From Aeromonas encheleia (lineage in GTDB: Bacteria > Pseudomonadota > Gammaproteobacteria > Enterobacterales > Aeromonadaceae): a stretch of DNA of 64,000 bases. Positions 36,703 through 46,200 of the stretch are shown one piece after another (the first letter of the stretch is position 1; the number at the start of each line of letters is the position of its first letter). The stretch spans positions 3,966,001-4,030,000 of the forward strand of contig NZ_LR134376.1 of assembly GCF_900637545.1 (NCBI RefSeq), read 5' to 3'. The notes beneath the pieces were generated by a model, which was not told the DNA's origin, made no database searches, and worked only from the letters and a program-made list of their open reading frames with translations. The translations under genes and the position numbers were made by a program.

Positions 36703-38289
36703 CTACTGCACTTCTGGTGGGGTCTTGAAACTGTGGTAAGGCGGGGGAGAGGGCAAGGTCCACTCCAGCCCTTCCGCCCCCTCCCACACCTGGGCTGTGG
36801 CCGGCTTGCCCCCCCTGATGCATCTGATCACCCCCCAGACGAAGAGCAGCTGCGACAGCCCGAAGGCAAAACCACCTATGCTGATAAACATATTGAAATC
36901 AGCGAATTGCAACGCATAGTCGGGGATCCGGCGGGGCATGCCCGCCAGCCCGACGAAGTGCATGGGGAAGAACAGCATGTTGACCGAGATCAGCGAGCAC
37001 CAGAAATGCCACTGCCCCAGTCGCTCGTCATACATGTGCCCCGTCCACTTCGGCAACCAGTAATAAGCCGCGGCCAGGATAGAAAAGACGGCGCCGGTGA
37101 CCAGCACATAATGGAAATGGGCCACGACAAAATAGGTGTCGTGATATTGGAAATCGGCCGGGATCATGGCCAGCATCAACCCCGAGAAGCCCCCTATGGT
37201 GAACAGGGTAATGAAGGCGATGGCAAATAGCATGGGAGTCTCGAACGTCAGGGAACCCCGCCACATGGTGGCAACCCAGTTAAATACCTTCACCCCGGTC
37301 GGCACCGCGATCAGCATGGTGGCGTACATGAAGAACAGTTCGGCGACCACCGGCAGCCCAGTCGTGAACATGTGGTGAGCCCAGACCATGAAGGACAGCA
37401 ACGCTATGCTGCTGGTGGCATAGACCATGGAGCGATAGCCGAACAGTTTCTTGCGGGAGAAGGTGGGAATGATGCTGGAGACTATGCCAAAGGCCGGCAG
37501 TATCATGATGTACACCTCCGGATGGCCAAAGAACCAGAATATGTGCTGGAACATCACCGGATCCCCTCCTCCGGCCGCATCGAAGAAGCTGGTACCAAAA
37601 TACTTGTCCGTCAGCACCATGGTCACCGCCGCCGCCAGTACCGGCATGACCGCAATGAGCAGGAAGGCCGTGATCAGCCAGGTCCAGACAAACAGCGGCA
37701 TCTTCATCCAGCCCATGCCCGGCGCCCGCAGATTGAAGATGGTGACGATGACGTTGATGGCCCCCATGATGGATGAGATCCCCATGATATGGATGGCGAA
37801 GACGAACAGCGCCGTGCTGTTGCCGCTGTATTTGGTCGATAGGGGGGCGTAGAAGGTCCAGCCCGAGCTGGGACCGCCGCCCTCCATGAACAGGCTCGAC
37901 AGCAGGATCAAAAAGGCAAACGGCAGGATCCAGAAACTCCAGTTGTTCATCCGGGGCAGCGCCATGTCCGGCGCCCCGATCATCATGGGGATCAACCAGT
38001 TGGCCAGGCCGGTGAAGGCCGGCATCACGGCACCAAAGACCATGATGAGGCCATGTACCGTGGTCATCTGATTGAAGAACAGCGGCTCGACCAGTTGCAG
38101 CCCAGGCTGGAACAGCTCGGCCCGAATGACCATGGCCATGGTGCCGCCGGTGAAGAACATGGCCAGGGCGAAGAGCAGGTAGAGGGTGCCGATATCTTTG
38201 TGGTTCGTGGTATAGAGCCAGCGCCTCAGCCCCGATGCCGGCCGGTGGGAGTGGTCTGCGTGCAGGGTATCCGTGATTCCATCACTCAT
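36703..38289 (-). CDS. ctaD: Cytochrome c oxidase subunit I
   Basis: The catalytic subunit, 528 residues and twelve membrane segments. It holds heme a and the heme a3-CuB site. Visible marks are TTVHGLIMVFG, WFFGHPEVYIMILP (CuB His and the cross-linked Tyr), VWAHHMFTTG (CuB His pair) and VVAHFHYVLVTGAV (heme His ligands). It lies ten bases downstream of coxB. Confidence 0.97.
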   Translation of the reverse strand: MSDGITDTLHADHSHRPASGLRRWLYTTNHKDIGTLYLLFALAMFFTGGTMAMVIRAELFQPGLQLVEPLFFNQMTTVHGLIMVFGAVMPAFTGLANWLIPMMIGAPDMALPRMNNWSFWILPFAFLILLSSLFMEGGGPSSGWTFYAPLSTKYSGNSTALFVFAIHIMGISSIMGAINVIVTIFNLRAPGMGWMKMPLFVWTWLITAFLLIAVMPVLAAAVTMVLTDKYFGTSFFDAAGGGDPVMFQHIFWFFGHPEVYIMILPAFGIVSSIIPTFSRKKLFGYRSMVYATSSIALLSFMVWAHHMFTTGLPVVAELFFMYATMLIAVPTGVKVFNWVATMWRGSLTFETPMLFAIAFITLFTIGGFSGLMLAMIPADFQYHDTYFVVAHFHYVLVTGAVFSILAAAYYWLPKWTGHMYDERLGQWHFWCSLISVNMLFFPMHFVGLAGMPRRIPDYALQFADFNMFISIGGFAFGLSQLLFVWGVIRCIRGGKPATAQVWEGAEGLEWTLPSPPPYHSFKTPPEVQ

Positions 38290-38298
38290 GCCGGCTCC

Positions 38299-39444
38299 TC
38301 ACTTGTCATTTTTCAGAAGGGACTGCACATCGGCAGCCTGGATGAGGTCACCGGTATTGTTGCCCCAGGCATTGCGTTCATAGGTCACCACGGCGGCAAG
38401 CTCCTGGGCGGTGAGCTGCTTGCCGAAGGGCTGCATCGCAGTCCCGCTCTTGCCATGCAGGACCAGGTTCAGGTGCTGGGCCCGGTTCTCGGCCAGGGTG
38501 GTGATCTTGCTGCCCTTCAGCGCGGGGAAGATGCCAGGCAAGCCGGTACCCGCGGGCTGATGGCAGGCGGCGCAGTGACCCAGGAATACCTTCTCCCCCA
38601 GCTCCATGGCCTGTGGCAGGGTCATGGTTTGGCTGGCCAGGTCTTGCTGCTGGGCCTTGGCGGCGGCCTGATCATCTGCAGTCTTGGCAATCCAGCCATC
38701 AAACTCTTCGGCCGGTTTTGCCACCACCACTATGGGCATGAAGCCATGATCCTTGCCGCATAGCTCGGCACACTGCCCGCGATAGGTGCCGGGTCTGTCT
38801 ATCCTGGTCCAGGACTCATTGATGTAGCCCGGGTTGGCATCCTTCTTCACCGCGAAGGCGGGCACCCACCAGGAATGAATGACATCATCCGAGGTCATCA
38901 GGAATCTGATTTTCTTGCCGACGGGCAATACCAGAGGGCGATCGACCTCCAGCAAATAGGTGTCGCTCTTGGGCTGCTCACCCGAGATCTGTTTCTTGCT
39001 GGTTGCCAACAGGGAATAAAACTCCACCGGGTGCTCGAGATATTTGTAATGCCACTTCCATTGGGATCCCGTGATGAGCACGGTCAAGTCGGCCTTGGAG
39101 GTATCTTCCATCTTCAACAGGGTCGAGGTGGCCGGGGCGGCCATCGCCACCAATATCAGCACGGGAATGGCGGTCCATAGCAATTCGATGCGGGTGCTCT
39201 CATGGAATTGGGCAGCCTTGGCGCCACGGGATTTCCGATGATGGATGATGGACCAGAGCATGGCCCCGAACACGAGCAGCCCGATCAGACAGCAGATATA
39301 GAAGATGGTCATGTGCAGGTCATAGACCCGCTGACTGATAGCGGTGGCCCCGCGCGTCATGTTGAATGTTATTTCGCTGGCGGAAACACTGCCGCCAGCG
39401 AGACATATCAGCCATGCGCCATGGTTAATTGCATTTTTTCCCAC
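38299..39444 (-). CDS. ctaC: Cytochrome c oxidase subunit II with fused cytochrome c domain
   Basis: About 381 residues from a GTG at 39444 with AGGGAG 6 bases upstream; the frame is open to 39483. A signal peptide (WLICLAGGSVSAS) and two membrane segments precede the cupredoxin domain with CuA ligands in CAELCGKDHGFM. A C-terminal cytochrome c domain has CAACH and a distal Met in GTAMQPFG. The fused heme makes this a caa3-type oxidase able to take electrons directly. First gene of the cluster. Confidence 0.95.
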   Translation of the reverse strand: MGKNAINHGAWLICLAGGSVSASEITFNMTRGATAISQRVYDLHMTIFYICCLIGLLVFGAMLWSIIHHRKSRGAKAAQFHESTRIELLWTAIPVLILVAMAAPATSTLLKMEDTSKADLTVLITGSQWKWHYKYLEHPVEFYSLLATSKKQISGEQPKSDTYLLEVDRPLVLPVGKKIRFLMTSDDVIHSWWVPAFAVKKDANPGYINESWTRIDRPGTYRGQCAELCGKDHGFMPIVVVAKPAEEFDGWIAKTADDQAAAKAQQQDLASQTMTLPQAMELGEKVFLGHCAACHQPAGTGLPGIFPALKGSKITTLAENRAQHLNLVLHGKSGTAMQPFGKQLTAQELAAVVTYERNAWGNNTGDLIQAADVQSLLKNDK

Positions 39445-39652
39445 ATGGCACTCCCTGTGCACGCTAGAAAAGATGGTGAGCATTAACCGCTGACATAACT
39501 AACCATCTGAAAATAATGCATTTATTAAAATCACTTTCACAATCAAGTATTAGTCCATATTCCGAAAAAGCCAAAATGAGGCCGATCAGGATGGACTCAT
39601 CAGAGCGATTTTCATCGAATCTGATGGTGAGCCGCGCTCCTGAAGAGTGGCA

Positions 39653-39687
39653 GATAAACCAGGGGCGCATGGCGCCCCTGGTTTATC
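39653..39687. terminator. Long perfect inverted repeat between tmcA and the oxidase operon
   Basis: GATAAACCAGGGGCGC pairs exactly with GCGCCCCTGGTTTATC across a 3-base ATG loop (16-bp stem). It lies 42 bases past the tmcA stop and insulates the oxidase promoter region. It has A/T-rich edges but no long T-run. Confidence 0.7.
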
Positions 39688-39728
39688 TATGCTGACTCAC
39701 CATGACACCCGGGCCGTCCCCTCCTGCC

Positions 39729-41801
39729 TCAGCCCCTGTCCTCGCCCCCGTCCAGCAACCGGGCCACCAGGGTCCTCAGGGACTTGATCAGGGCAGGCTT
39801 GCCCGCCAGTTTCAGCGCCCTGGCCAGCTCAGACCAGGGGGCATATTGCCAGATGCTGGCGATCAGCAGCCGGCGTTCGTCGGGCACCAGCTCATCCAGT
39901 GCGGTCACCCGGGCAGCCAGCCAGCGTTGCAGGCTGGACTGGCACAGCTCGAACGGCTTGTGATGATGGGCAAAGCACATCAGCTCCTGGCGCTCAAACT
40001 CATCCGGCTCGGCCACATCGGTGACCATATCCCCACTCAGGCACTGCCAGATCAGCTCGGTATCCAGCCCCCTGAGCTCTCCCGCCAGCAGGGTCGGCAG
40101 CTGGCGCACGAAGCGCCGTCGCCATTCTGCCAGCTCCGGTTCCAGCGCCGTTTTCAGCGGCTTGAGCAGCAGGGCCGCATGGCTGCCGCTGGCCGCATCC
40201 CGTTGCAGGCCGATGCGTAGCACCCTCAGGCCCGCCTTGCGCCAGAAGGGGAGCAAGTCGGCACTGGCGGAAAAGGCGGAGCCCAGATAGTCGAGCCCCA
40301 GTGCGCGGTAGTGGGCCTCCAGCTTGTCCAGCAGCAAGGAGCCCAGCCCGTGGCGATGCAACAGCGGGTGGATGGCGATGCGCATCACCCTGGCGTAGCT
40401 GCGCTCACCCGCCGTGGTGAACCCCGCATGGGCGAGCAGGGACTGAGGCAACAGGTGCCCCCTTGGGCGTCGCCGCCCGGCCCAGATATCGCGGGCCAGC
40501 GCCGGCGCTATGTTGCCTTCCCGTGCCACCAGCGCGACCCCGAGCAGGCTCTGCTCTTGCTCCAGCAGGTGGATGTCGAGATCCGGGCTCTCCAGCAGGG
40601 ATCTGAGATCGCTCGGGCTGGTCTGGTAGTGGGCCAGCACCAGCAGGCCGAACACCTGATCGAGCAGCGCCTCATCCTCCGCCAGCTTGTCCTGCCCGAT
40701 CTGCCGCCAGCCTGGCGCCGTCGGGGGCGGTGGTGGTAGGACTTCGGCGTTGAGGCCGAGCAGGCGGAACACCAGTGGCTCCAGCGGATCGTGCTGGCTC
40801 CAGCGAATGGGTTCGGCCAGGCGCAGCTCCTGCCAATCCGGGGTCTGCCGGTCCAGCACCCGCTTGAAGCGCAGATGAAAGCCGCGCCCGGTACCCTCAT
40901 AGCCGTGCTCCGTGGTTGCGAAGACGATGCGGTTGTGGCGCGCCAGCATGGCCTCCAGCAGCGGGGTCGGGATGGCGGCAGCCTCGTCCACCAGCAGCAA
41001 CGCCGGCTGAAGATTGCCCTGTACCAGCCGGTCCGGTGACACATAGCTCAGCCCGGCCAGCCGCTCAGGCGTGCTCGCCAGCGCCTCGGCGGCATGGGCA
41101 AACAGGGTCGCGACCGTGGCCTGGGACGGGGCCGTCACCACTATCTGCAGGGCGGGATCCTGACGCAGCAAATCGGCGGCGGCGAGGCCGAGCAGGGCGC
41201 TCTTGCCGCGGCCACGATCGGCGCTGAGCACCAGCGGGCGGCCGCGATGACCATGCAACACCTTGTGGATCGCGGGCAGGGCATGAGCCTGATCGGCACT
41301 GAGTGGCCGGCCGGGTCCCAGAGGTTGCCAGGGTTCCACCCCGGTCGGCGGACTCAGGGAGAGTGCAGGATCCCCCGCCAGCAACCGCACCAGCCGGGCG
41401 ATAAAGCCGTGCCCCGCCCGGCCCGCATCCTCCGGCTGGGCCACCAGCCGCAGCCGGTCCGGATCAGGATAAGTGGGCCACTGTGCCCGGGGCGGTGTCA
41501 GCAGCAACAGCAGACCACCGGCGCGCAGCGTGCCGGCCAAGGCGCCGAAGGCATCGGGATGAAAGCCGCTGAATGCGTTTAGCACGAGCGTGTCGCACTC
41601 CTGACCCAGCCGCTGCAACGCCTTGGCGGCCGGCAAGGGGGCGTACCGCTCAGGCCCCTCCCCCAGCCAGAAGACAGCCTCCCCGAGCAGGGGCTCGGCC
41701 CGGGCGATGCAATCCGCCTCCACTCCTTCCAGCCAGATCAGACGCCGCTCGCCACCATGGGCAAGCGCCCGGCGCAGGGTGCTCGACTCGGCGGGGATCA
41801 T
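39729..41801 (-). CDS. tmcA: tRNA(Met) cytidine acetyltransferase TmcA
   Basis: It acetylates C34 of elongator tRNA-Met using acetyl-CoA and ATP. It has 690 residues (E. coli has 671). An N-terminal domain is followed by a helicase-like ATPase with Walker A ADRGRGKSALLG near 194-205 and LLLVDEAAAIPTPLLEAML. A GNAT acetyltransferase domain (VMRIAIHPLLHRHGLGSLLL) and a C-terminal tRNA-binding region complete it. The start overlaps the upstream small gene by four bases. Confidence 0.95.
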   Translation of the reverse strand: MIPAESSTLRRALAHGGERRLIWLEGVEADCIARAEPLLGEAVFWLGEGPERYAPLPAAKALQRLGQECDTLVLNAFSGFHPDAFGALAGTLRAGGLLLLLTPPRAQWPTYPDPDRLRLVAQPEDAGRAGHGFIARLVRLLAGDPALSLSPPTGVEPWQPLGPGRPLSADQAHALPAIHKVLHGHRGRPLVLSADRGRGKSALLGLAAADLLRQDPALQIVVTAPSQATVATLFAHAAEALASTPERLAGLSYVSPDRLVQGNLQPALLLVDEAAAIPTPLLEAMLARHNRIVFATTEHGYEGTGRGFHLRFKRVLDRQTPDWQELRLAEPIRWSQHDPLEPLVFRLLGLNAEVLPPPPPTAPGWRQIGQDKLAEDEALLDQVFGLLVLAHYQTSPSDLRSLLESPDLDIHLLEQEQSLLGVALVAREGNIAPALARDIWAGRRRPRGHLLPQSLLAHAGFTTAGERSYARVMRIAIHPLLHRHGLGSLLLDKLEAHYRALGLDYLGSAFSASADLLPFWRKAGLRVLRIGLQRDAASGSHAALLLKPLKTALEPELAEWRRRFVRQLPTLLAGELRGLDTELIWQCLSGDMVTDVAEPDEFERQELMCFAHHHKPFELCQSSLQRWLAARVTALDELVPDERRLLIASIWQYAPWSELARALKLAGKPALIKSLRTLVARLLDGGEDRG

Positions 41802-42112
41802 GAGACGCCGTGGTCGCCGGATTTGACGCGGGGCTCGAACATGCGCTCCCCCATCTGATCGATGAAGGTATGCGCCTTCTGCACCATGAAACGCTCGGCA
41901 TCGGCCGGGCTCGCGAACAGATCGGAGCGGATGAAGCGGTGGGTCAGCAGGGCGCCATCCACCTCCCTGGTGATGCGGCCCGCCAGCCGGTATTGCCCCC
42001 CTTCCGCCATGGGCTCGGGGTAGATGAGATAACCGGCATATTCGGTCGGGGTCACCTCGACAACCGGTGTCGGCTGGCCTTTGAACAGGGTGCGGAACAG
42101 TTTCTTGAGCAT
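41798..42112 (-). CDS. HlyU-domain small protein
   Basis: A 104-residue protein with EYAGYLIYPEPMAEGGQYRL, HRFIRSDLFASPADAERFMV and KAHTFIDQMGERMF, the pattern of the Pfam HlyU family. Despite the name, that family is distinct from the ArsR-type HlyU of Vibrio, and its role is unclear. It is translationally coupled to tmcA (ATGA overlap). Confidence 0.75.
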   Translation of the reverse strand: MLKKLFRTLFKGQPTPVVEVTPTEYAGYLIYPEPMAEGGQYRLAGRITREVDGALLTHRFIRSDLFASPADAERFMVQKAHTFIDQMGERMFEPRVKSGDHGVS

Positions 42113-42198
42113 GATAGTTTCCTCTCTGATGGGAGCATTGTCCCCAAGGGGTGAATGACTGGCAAGCGGGTGAGCTTATTCCTAATTGTTATTTGCAT

Positions 42199-42213
42199 TG
42201 CGAACAGTTCTCA
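42199..42213 (+). promoter_or_regulatory. Fur-box-like site before bfd
   Basis: The 7-1-7 repeat TGCGAAC-A-GTTCTCA lies 37 bases upstream of the bfd ATG and matches 11 of 14 arm positions of TGAGAAT-N-ATTCTCA. Induction of bfd under iron limitation is established in Pseudomonas and E. coli. Confidence 0.55.
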
Positions 42214-42250
42214 TTTAGATTTCATCTCAATCCAGCATGAGGTCAGAATT

Positions 42251-42457
42251 ATGTACGTGTGTTTGTGCCGCGGCATCACAGATACCCAGATCCGCAAGGC
42301 GGTACAGGCAGGCAAGACCGAGTTCCGACAACTGAAACAGTCGCTGGAAGTGGGTGCCCAGTGCGGCAAGTGTGTACGCATGACCATGGAGATCATCGCC
42401 GCCGAACTCGACAAGGTGGAATCGGATCAGGAACCGCTCTATTACGAAGTGGCCTGA
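42251..42457 (+). CDS. bfd: Bacterioferritin-associated ferredoxin Bfd
   Basis: A 68-residue 2Fe-2S protein that reduces ferric iron in bacterioferritin for release. The cluster ligands are Cys4, Cys6, Cys38 and Cys41 (VCLCRGIT and GAQCGKC). The ATG at 42251 is chosen because it gives the canonical N-terminus; the open frame begins at 42155. It is followed by bfr 144 bases downstream. Confidence 0.96.
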   Translation: MYVCLCRGITDTQIRKAVQAGKTEFRQLKQSLEVGAQCGKCVRMTMEIIAAELDKVESDQEPLYYEVA

Positions 42458-42601
42458 TACCGCGATTTGATTTTCTACGCAGATCCCTCACGGGATCCCC
42501 GCACCCTCAGGCGAGCCAATTCGTCAGCCCCCTTATTGTCATCTTTCTGGACTAAGCTCTAGTGATCGACGCCGCAGGCACGAACATAAGGAGTAATGTC
42601 G

Positions 42602-43081
42602 ATGAAAGGAGATCCCAAGATCATTGCCCACCTGAACAGGGTGCTGGCCAATGAGCTGGTTGCCATCAACCAATACTTCCTGCATGCCCGTATCTACGAT
42701 GACTGGGGCCTCAAGGGGCTCGGGCACAAGGAATACCATGAATCCATCGACGAGATGAAACACGCCGACGAGCTGGTCAAGCGGGTGCTGTTTCTCGAGG
42801 GGCTGCCCAACTTGCAGGATCTGGGCAAGCTGCGCATCGGCGAAACAGTGGAAGAGATGCTGCGCTGCGATCTTTCCCTGGAGATGGATGCCATCCCCGA
42901 CCTGAAGGTGGCCATCACCTACGCCGAGTCCGTGCATGACTACGTCAGTCGCGACCTGTTTCAGGATATCCTGGAAGACGAGGAGGAACATGTCGACTGG
43001 CTGGAGACCCAGCTCGATCTCATCGATCGCATCGGCCTGGAAAACTATCAGCAATCACAGCTCCACTCGGGCACATCCTGA
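42602..43081 (+). CDS. bfr: Bacterioferritin Bfr
   Basis: A 159-residue subunit of the 24-mer iron-storage cage. All ferroxidase ligands are present: Glu18, Glu51, His54, Glu94, Glu127 and His130. The heme ligand Met52 is also present. I chose the ATG at 42602 ([12 protein letters not shown]) over 42596 because AAGGAG is then 8 bases away and the start matches the family. A terminator follows. Confidence 0.96.
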   Translation: MKGDPKIIAHLNRVLANELVAINQYFLHARIYDDWGLKGLGHKEYHESIDEMKHADELVKRVLFLEGLPNLQDLGKLRIGETVEEMLRCDLSLEMDAIPDLKVAITYAESVHDYVSRDLFQDILEDEEEHVDWLETQLDLIDRIGLENYQQSQLHSGTS

Positions 43082-43110
43082 ATAGTTATCGCATGAATAA
43101 ACGACTCCAA

Positions 43111-43132
43111 AACCCGCTGAGGCGGGTTTTTT
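43111..43132 (+). terminator. Intrinsic terminator after bfr
   Basis: AACCCGC-TGA-GGCGGGTT is followed by TTTT. Confidence 0.9.
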
Positions 43133-43282
43133 ATGATCCCCATGCATAGCTTTTCATCACGCTTATACATATGAAAAACAAGGTTATTTTTGTTAAGCAA
43201 GTCGCAAAAAACCGATCCTTGCAGGTGCACTATTGGAACCCATTCTGGAGTTCACAATAACAATGCTTTAAAGGACTAAAAC

Positions 43283-45388
43283 ATGCACTTCTTGCCCAAC
43301 AAGGTGACGCTGGCCTGCGCCATCGCCCTCACGCTGACCGCCTGCAACGACAACAGCTCCAATGCCCCGGCGGATCCCGCCGCCACCAAGGCCGCACTGA
43401 TGCAAACCATGGACGATGCTCTGCGCGAGAGCCAGGCGCTGGATCCCTATGGCTTTGCCATCGATGAACAGACCCTCGCCAAACGCAAGGCGCTCGACGG
43501 GTCGCTGCTCAAGCGACTGGACGCCATGGACCCGAACGTACTGAGCGAGCGGGATCGGTTGTTCTACGACATGATCCGCTGGGATCTGCAGATCAACCTG
43601 GCCGGCTACGAGCTGCCCCAATCCCAGATCCCCATCCATCACTTCCGCAACCGGGTGGTGGATCTGGCCGATGAGGTCGGCGCGGCCCCCGCCAACGGCA
43701 GGGCCGCCCGCACCGTCGGCAGCGGCTTCGACTATTTCGAGCAGAGCTCGGCAGATCGAGTGGCGCCGGGCGATGCCGCCTGGCGGCGGGATCTCGACCG
43801 CACGGCCAAGGCGCCTGCGCTGGCTACTCAGGCGCGGGCTGCGACGGCCCCCCTGGCTTGGTATCAGGAGCATCTGACCTGGCTCAAGGCCTATGACGCC
43901 TATCTGGCCGAGGTGAAGCACCAATTCGAGCTGGGCAGCGCCCAGGGCAACACCCTGCCGGATGAGCTGGTGGACAGGCTGCTGGCCCAGCTGAACAGCA
44001 AGCTGGATGGCGAGGCGATCGCCGGCGCCTATCTCGGCTGGCAACAACTGCCGGGGGAGGCCGACGAGGCGCTGCGCACCGACTACAAGGGGGTGCTGGA
44101 CAGCATCAACGGCCGCTATCTGGCGCTGCGGGACTATCTGGATTATCGGCATGGCGGTGCCTATGCGGTACGCCTGGGCAGCGGTGAGTGCGACGACGGC
44201 TTCTGCGGCATGACCAATGGCCGCGACTGGTATCGCTGGCTGCTGAAGAAGCACAGCACCACCAACATGACGCCGGAGGAGGTGCATGAGCTGGGGCTGA
44301 GCGAGGTGGATCGGATCTTCGGCGCCATGGTCAAGGTGTGCCATACCGTCGGCAAGTGTGACAGCGAGGAGGTGGCCAAGAGCAAGCAGAGTGGCCAGAT
44401 CTACGCCTTCTTCCGCTACCTCAACGAGCCGGGCTTCTTCTATCAGAACCCGCTGTCGGTCTGGTCTGCCGGCCTCAATCCGGGTAACGCGGCCGGGGCT
44501 GTGCTGAGCGAGCCACAGCAGCAGGCGCTGGCCGAGCATGAGCGGGCGCTGCGGGAGTACAACGTCTTCAAGAGCAAGGCGGCGCTGGTGCTGCCGGACT
44601 TCTTCGATGCCGAGCGCACCATTCCCAAGCTGGACTACGAGGTGGTGCCCGTCGCCTACGGGGATGCCCCCTACGGCGGGGTCGCCTGGTATCAGGACGG
44701 CAACCCCCAGACCGGGCGCAAGGGGCAGTTCTTCCTCAACACCTTCTACCCCTATGGCCTGCAGAGCTGGAACATCAGCACCCTGCTGGCCCACGAGGGC
44801 GCGCCGGGCCACCACTTCCAGATCACCATAGCCCAGGAGCTGGCGGCCAAGGATCCCGACTTCCCGCAGTACGTGGCGAACGCCTCCTACACCGCCTATG
44901 CGGAAGGCTGGGCGCTCTACACCGAATACCTGGCGGATCACGACATGGGGCTCTATCAGGGCCGTGGCCTCTACGACCCCGCAGTGGGAGATGCCAAGCT
45001 GGAGGGCTCGCCTGCGTTCAACAACCAGTTGCAGTACTTCGGCCGCCTCAACGAGGAGATGCTCAGGGCCATGCGGCTGGTGGTGGATACCGGCATTCAC
45101 TGGTATGGCTGGAGCCACGACAGGGCCGTCGATTACATGCAGGAGAACTCGGCGCTGGGGGCGGGAGACATCAGCTCAGAAGTGCCGCGCTACATGGCCT
45201 ATACCGGTCAGGCAACCTCCTACAAGGCGGGTCAGCTGGCGCTGATCCGGATGCGCGAATCCGCCGAGCAGGCCATGGGCGGCCGGTTCGACCTCAAGGC
45301 GTTCCACCACCAGGTGCTGGAATACGGCATGTTGCCCATCTCGGTGCTGGAGCGGAAGAACCAGCAGTGGATTGAACAGTCGAAGTGA
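43283..45388 (+). CDS. DUF885-family lipoprotein, putative metallopeptidase
   Basis: A 701-residue surface or periplasmic lipoprotein with signal MHFLPNKVTLACAIALTLTAC (lipobox LTAC in the last four). The DUF885 domain fills the rest. Its zinc-like site is LLAHEGAPGHHFQ near residue 505, followed by ASYTAYAEGWALYTEYLADH. These resemble the HExxH...E arrangement of M32/M3-like peptidases, although the first motif is HEGxxGHH. Substrate unknown. An AT-rich leader of about 145 bases precedes it; AAGGA is present 9 bases upstream. Monocistronic. Confidence 0.85.
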   Translation: MHFLPNKVTLACAIALTLTACNDNSSNAPADPAATKAALMQTMDDALRESQALDPYGFAIDEQTLAKRKALDGSLLKRLDAMDPNVLSERDRLFYDMIRWDLQINLAGYELPQSQIPIHHFRNRVVDLADEVGAAPANGRAARTVGSGFDYFEQSSADRVAPGDAAWRRDLDRTAKAPALATQARAATAPLAWYQEHLTWLKAYDAYLAEVKHQFELGSAQGNTLPDELVDRLLAQLNSKLDGEAIAGAYLGWQQLPGEADEALRTDYKGVLDSINGRYLALRDYLDYRHGGAYAVRLGSGECDDGFCGMTNGRDWYRWLLKKHSTTNMTPEEVHELGLSEVDRIFGAMVKVCHTVGKCDSEEVAKSKQSGQIYAFFRYLNEPGFFYQNPLSVWSAGLNPGNAAGAVLSEPQQQALAEHERALREYNVFKSKAALVLPDFFDAERTIPKLDYEVVPVAYGDAPYGGVAWYQDGNPQTGRKGQFFLNTFYPYGLQSWNISTLLAHEGAPGHHFQITIAQELAAKDPDFPQYVANASYTAYAEGWALYTEYLADHDMGLYQGRGLYDPAVGDAKLEGSPAFNNQLQYFGRLNEEMLRAMRLVVDTGIHWYGWSHDRAVDYMQENSALGAGDISSEVPRYMAYTGQATSYKAGQLALIRMRESAEQAMGGRFDLKAFHHQVLEYGMLPISVLERKNQQWIEQSK

Positions 45389-45477
45389 TCACAGTTACGG
45401 CGCCCGGCAAGGCAGCGGGCGCCGCTTTCGATTAGGATACAGCCCTACATTCCATCACTATGCTACGGATGATATCC

Positions 45478-45936
45478 ATGGACCAGATTACACGTGAGAT
45501 GGCGCCCCACAAGCGGGTGGCGCTGGTGGCTCACGACAACATGAAAGCCCCATTGCTGAACTGGGTGCTGCGCCGCAAGGAGGAGCTCAAGCTCCACCAC
45601 CTCTATGCGACCGGCACCACCGGCACCCTGCTCGGCAAGCAGGCGCAGCTGCCCATCACCTGCCTCTTCTCCGGCCCCATGGGCGGCGATCAGCAGCTCG
45701 GTGCCCTCATCGCCGAGGGCAAGATCGACGTGATGATCTTCTTCTGGGATCCCCTCAATGCCGCGGCGCACGATCCGGATGTGAAGGCGTTGCTGCGCCT
45801 GGCGGCGGTGTGGAACATCCCGGTCGCCACCAACGAGGCGACCGCAGACTTCATCATGGACAGCCCCCACATGCAGCGGGCCTTCAGCGTGCAGATCCCC
45901 GACTACGCCGGTTATTTGAAAGCCAGAACCGAGTAA
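45478..45936 (+). CDS. mgsA: Methylglyoxal synthase MgsA
   Basis: It converts dihydroxyacetone phosphate to methylglyoxal and phosphate, a bypass that relieves sugar-phosphate stress. It has 152 residues from MDQITREM, the E. coli length. Family marks are [38 protein letters not shown] (phosphate-binding and catalytic Asp) and FFWDPL. The last ten codons are the first copy of a 50-base tandem repeat that continues past the stop. Confidence 0.96.
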   Translation: MDQITREMAPHKRVALVAHDNMKAPLLNWVLRRKEELKLHHLYATGTTGTLLGKQAQLPITCLFSGPMGGDQQLGALIAEGKIDVMIFFWDPLNAAAHDPDVKALLRLAAVWNIPVATNEATADFIMDSPHMQRAFSVQIPDYAGYLKARTE

Positions 45937-46135
45937 CGGCAGATCCGCCAATCTGTGCCGGTTACTTGAAGGCCAGAACCGAGTAACGGCAGATCCGTCA
46001 ATCTGTGCCGGTTACTTGAAGGCCAGAACCGAATAACGGCAGATCCGCCAATCTACGCCGGTTACTTGAAGGCCAGAACCGAATAACGGCAGATCCAACA
46101 ATCTGCGCCGGTTACTTGAAAGCCAGAACCGCATA
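45907..46135 (+). repeat. 50-base tandem repeat starting inside the 3' end of mgsA
   Basis: Four full units begin at 45907, 45957, 46007 and 46057, followed by a partial fifth at 46107. Each carries the codons for the mgsA C-terminus (AGYLKARTE) with a stop, then ACGGCAGATCC. Units differ by a few substitutions. Each can form a CGGTT/AACCG hairpin. Confidence 0.95.
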
Positions 46136-46152
46136 AAAACAGCCAGATAGCA

Positions 46153-46178
46153 AAGAGCCGGACATTGTCCGGCTCTTT
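46153..46178. terminator. Terminator after the mgsA repeats
   Basis: AAAGAGCCGGACA pairs with TCCGGCTCTTT around a TTG loop and is followed by T residues. It is symmetrical enough to serve the convergent gene at 46201. Confidence 0.85.
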
Positions 46179-46200
46179 TCATTTGAAGGATGACGGCGAC

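Noticed and set aside
43268..45118. Minus-strand ORF of 616 codons opposite the DUF885 gene
   Set aside because: Shadow ORF; the plus-strand protein has a lipobox and conserved motifs.
45907..46135. 50-base repeats considered as a CRISPR array
   Set aside because: The repeats are contiguous with no unique spacers, begin within a coding sequence, and no cas gene is present.
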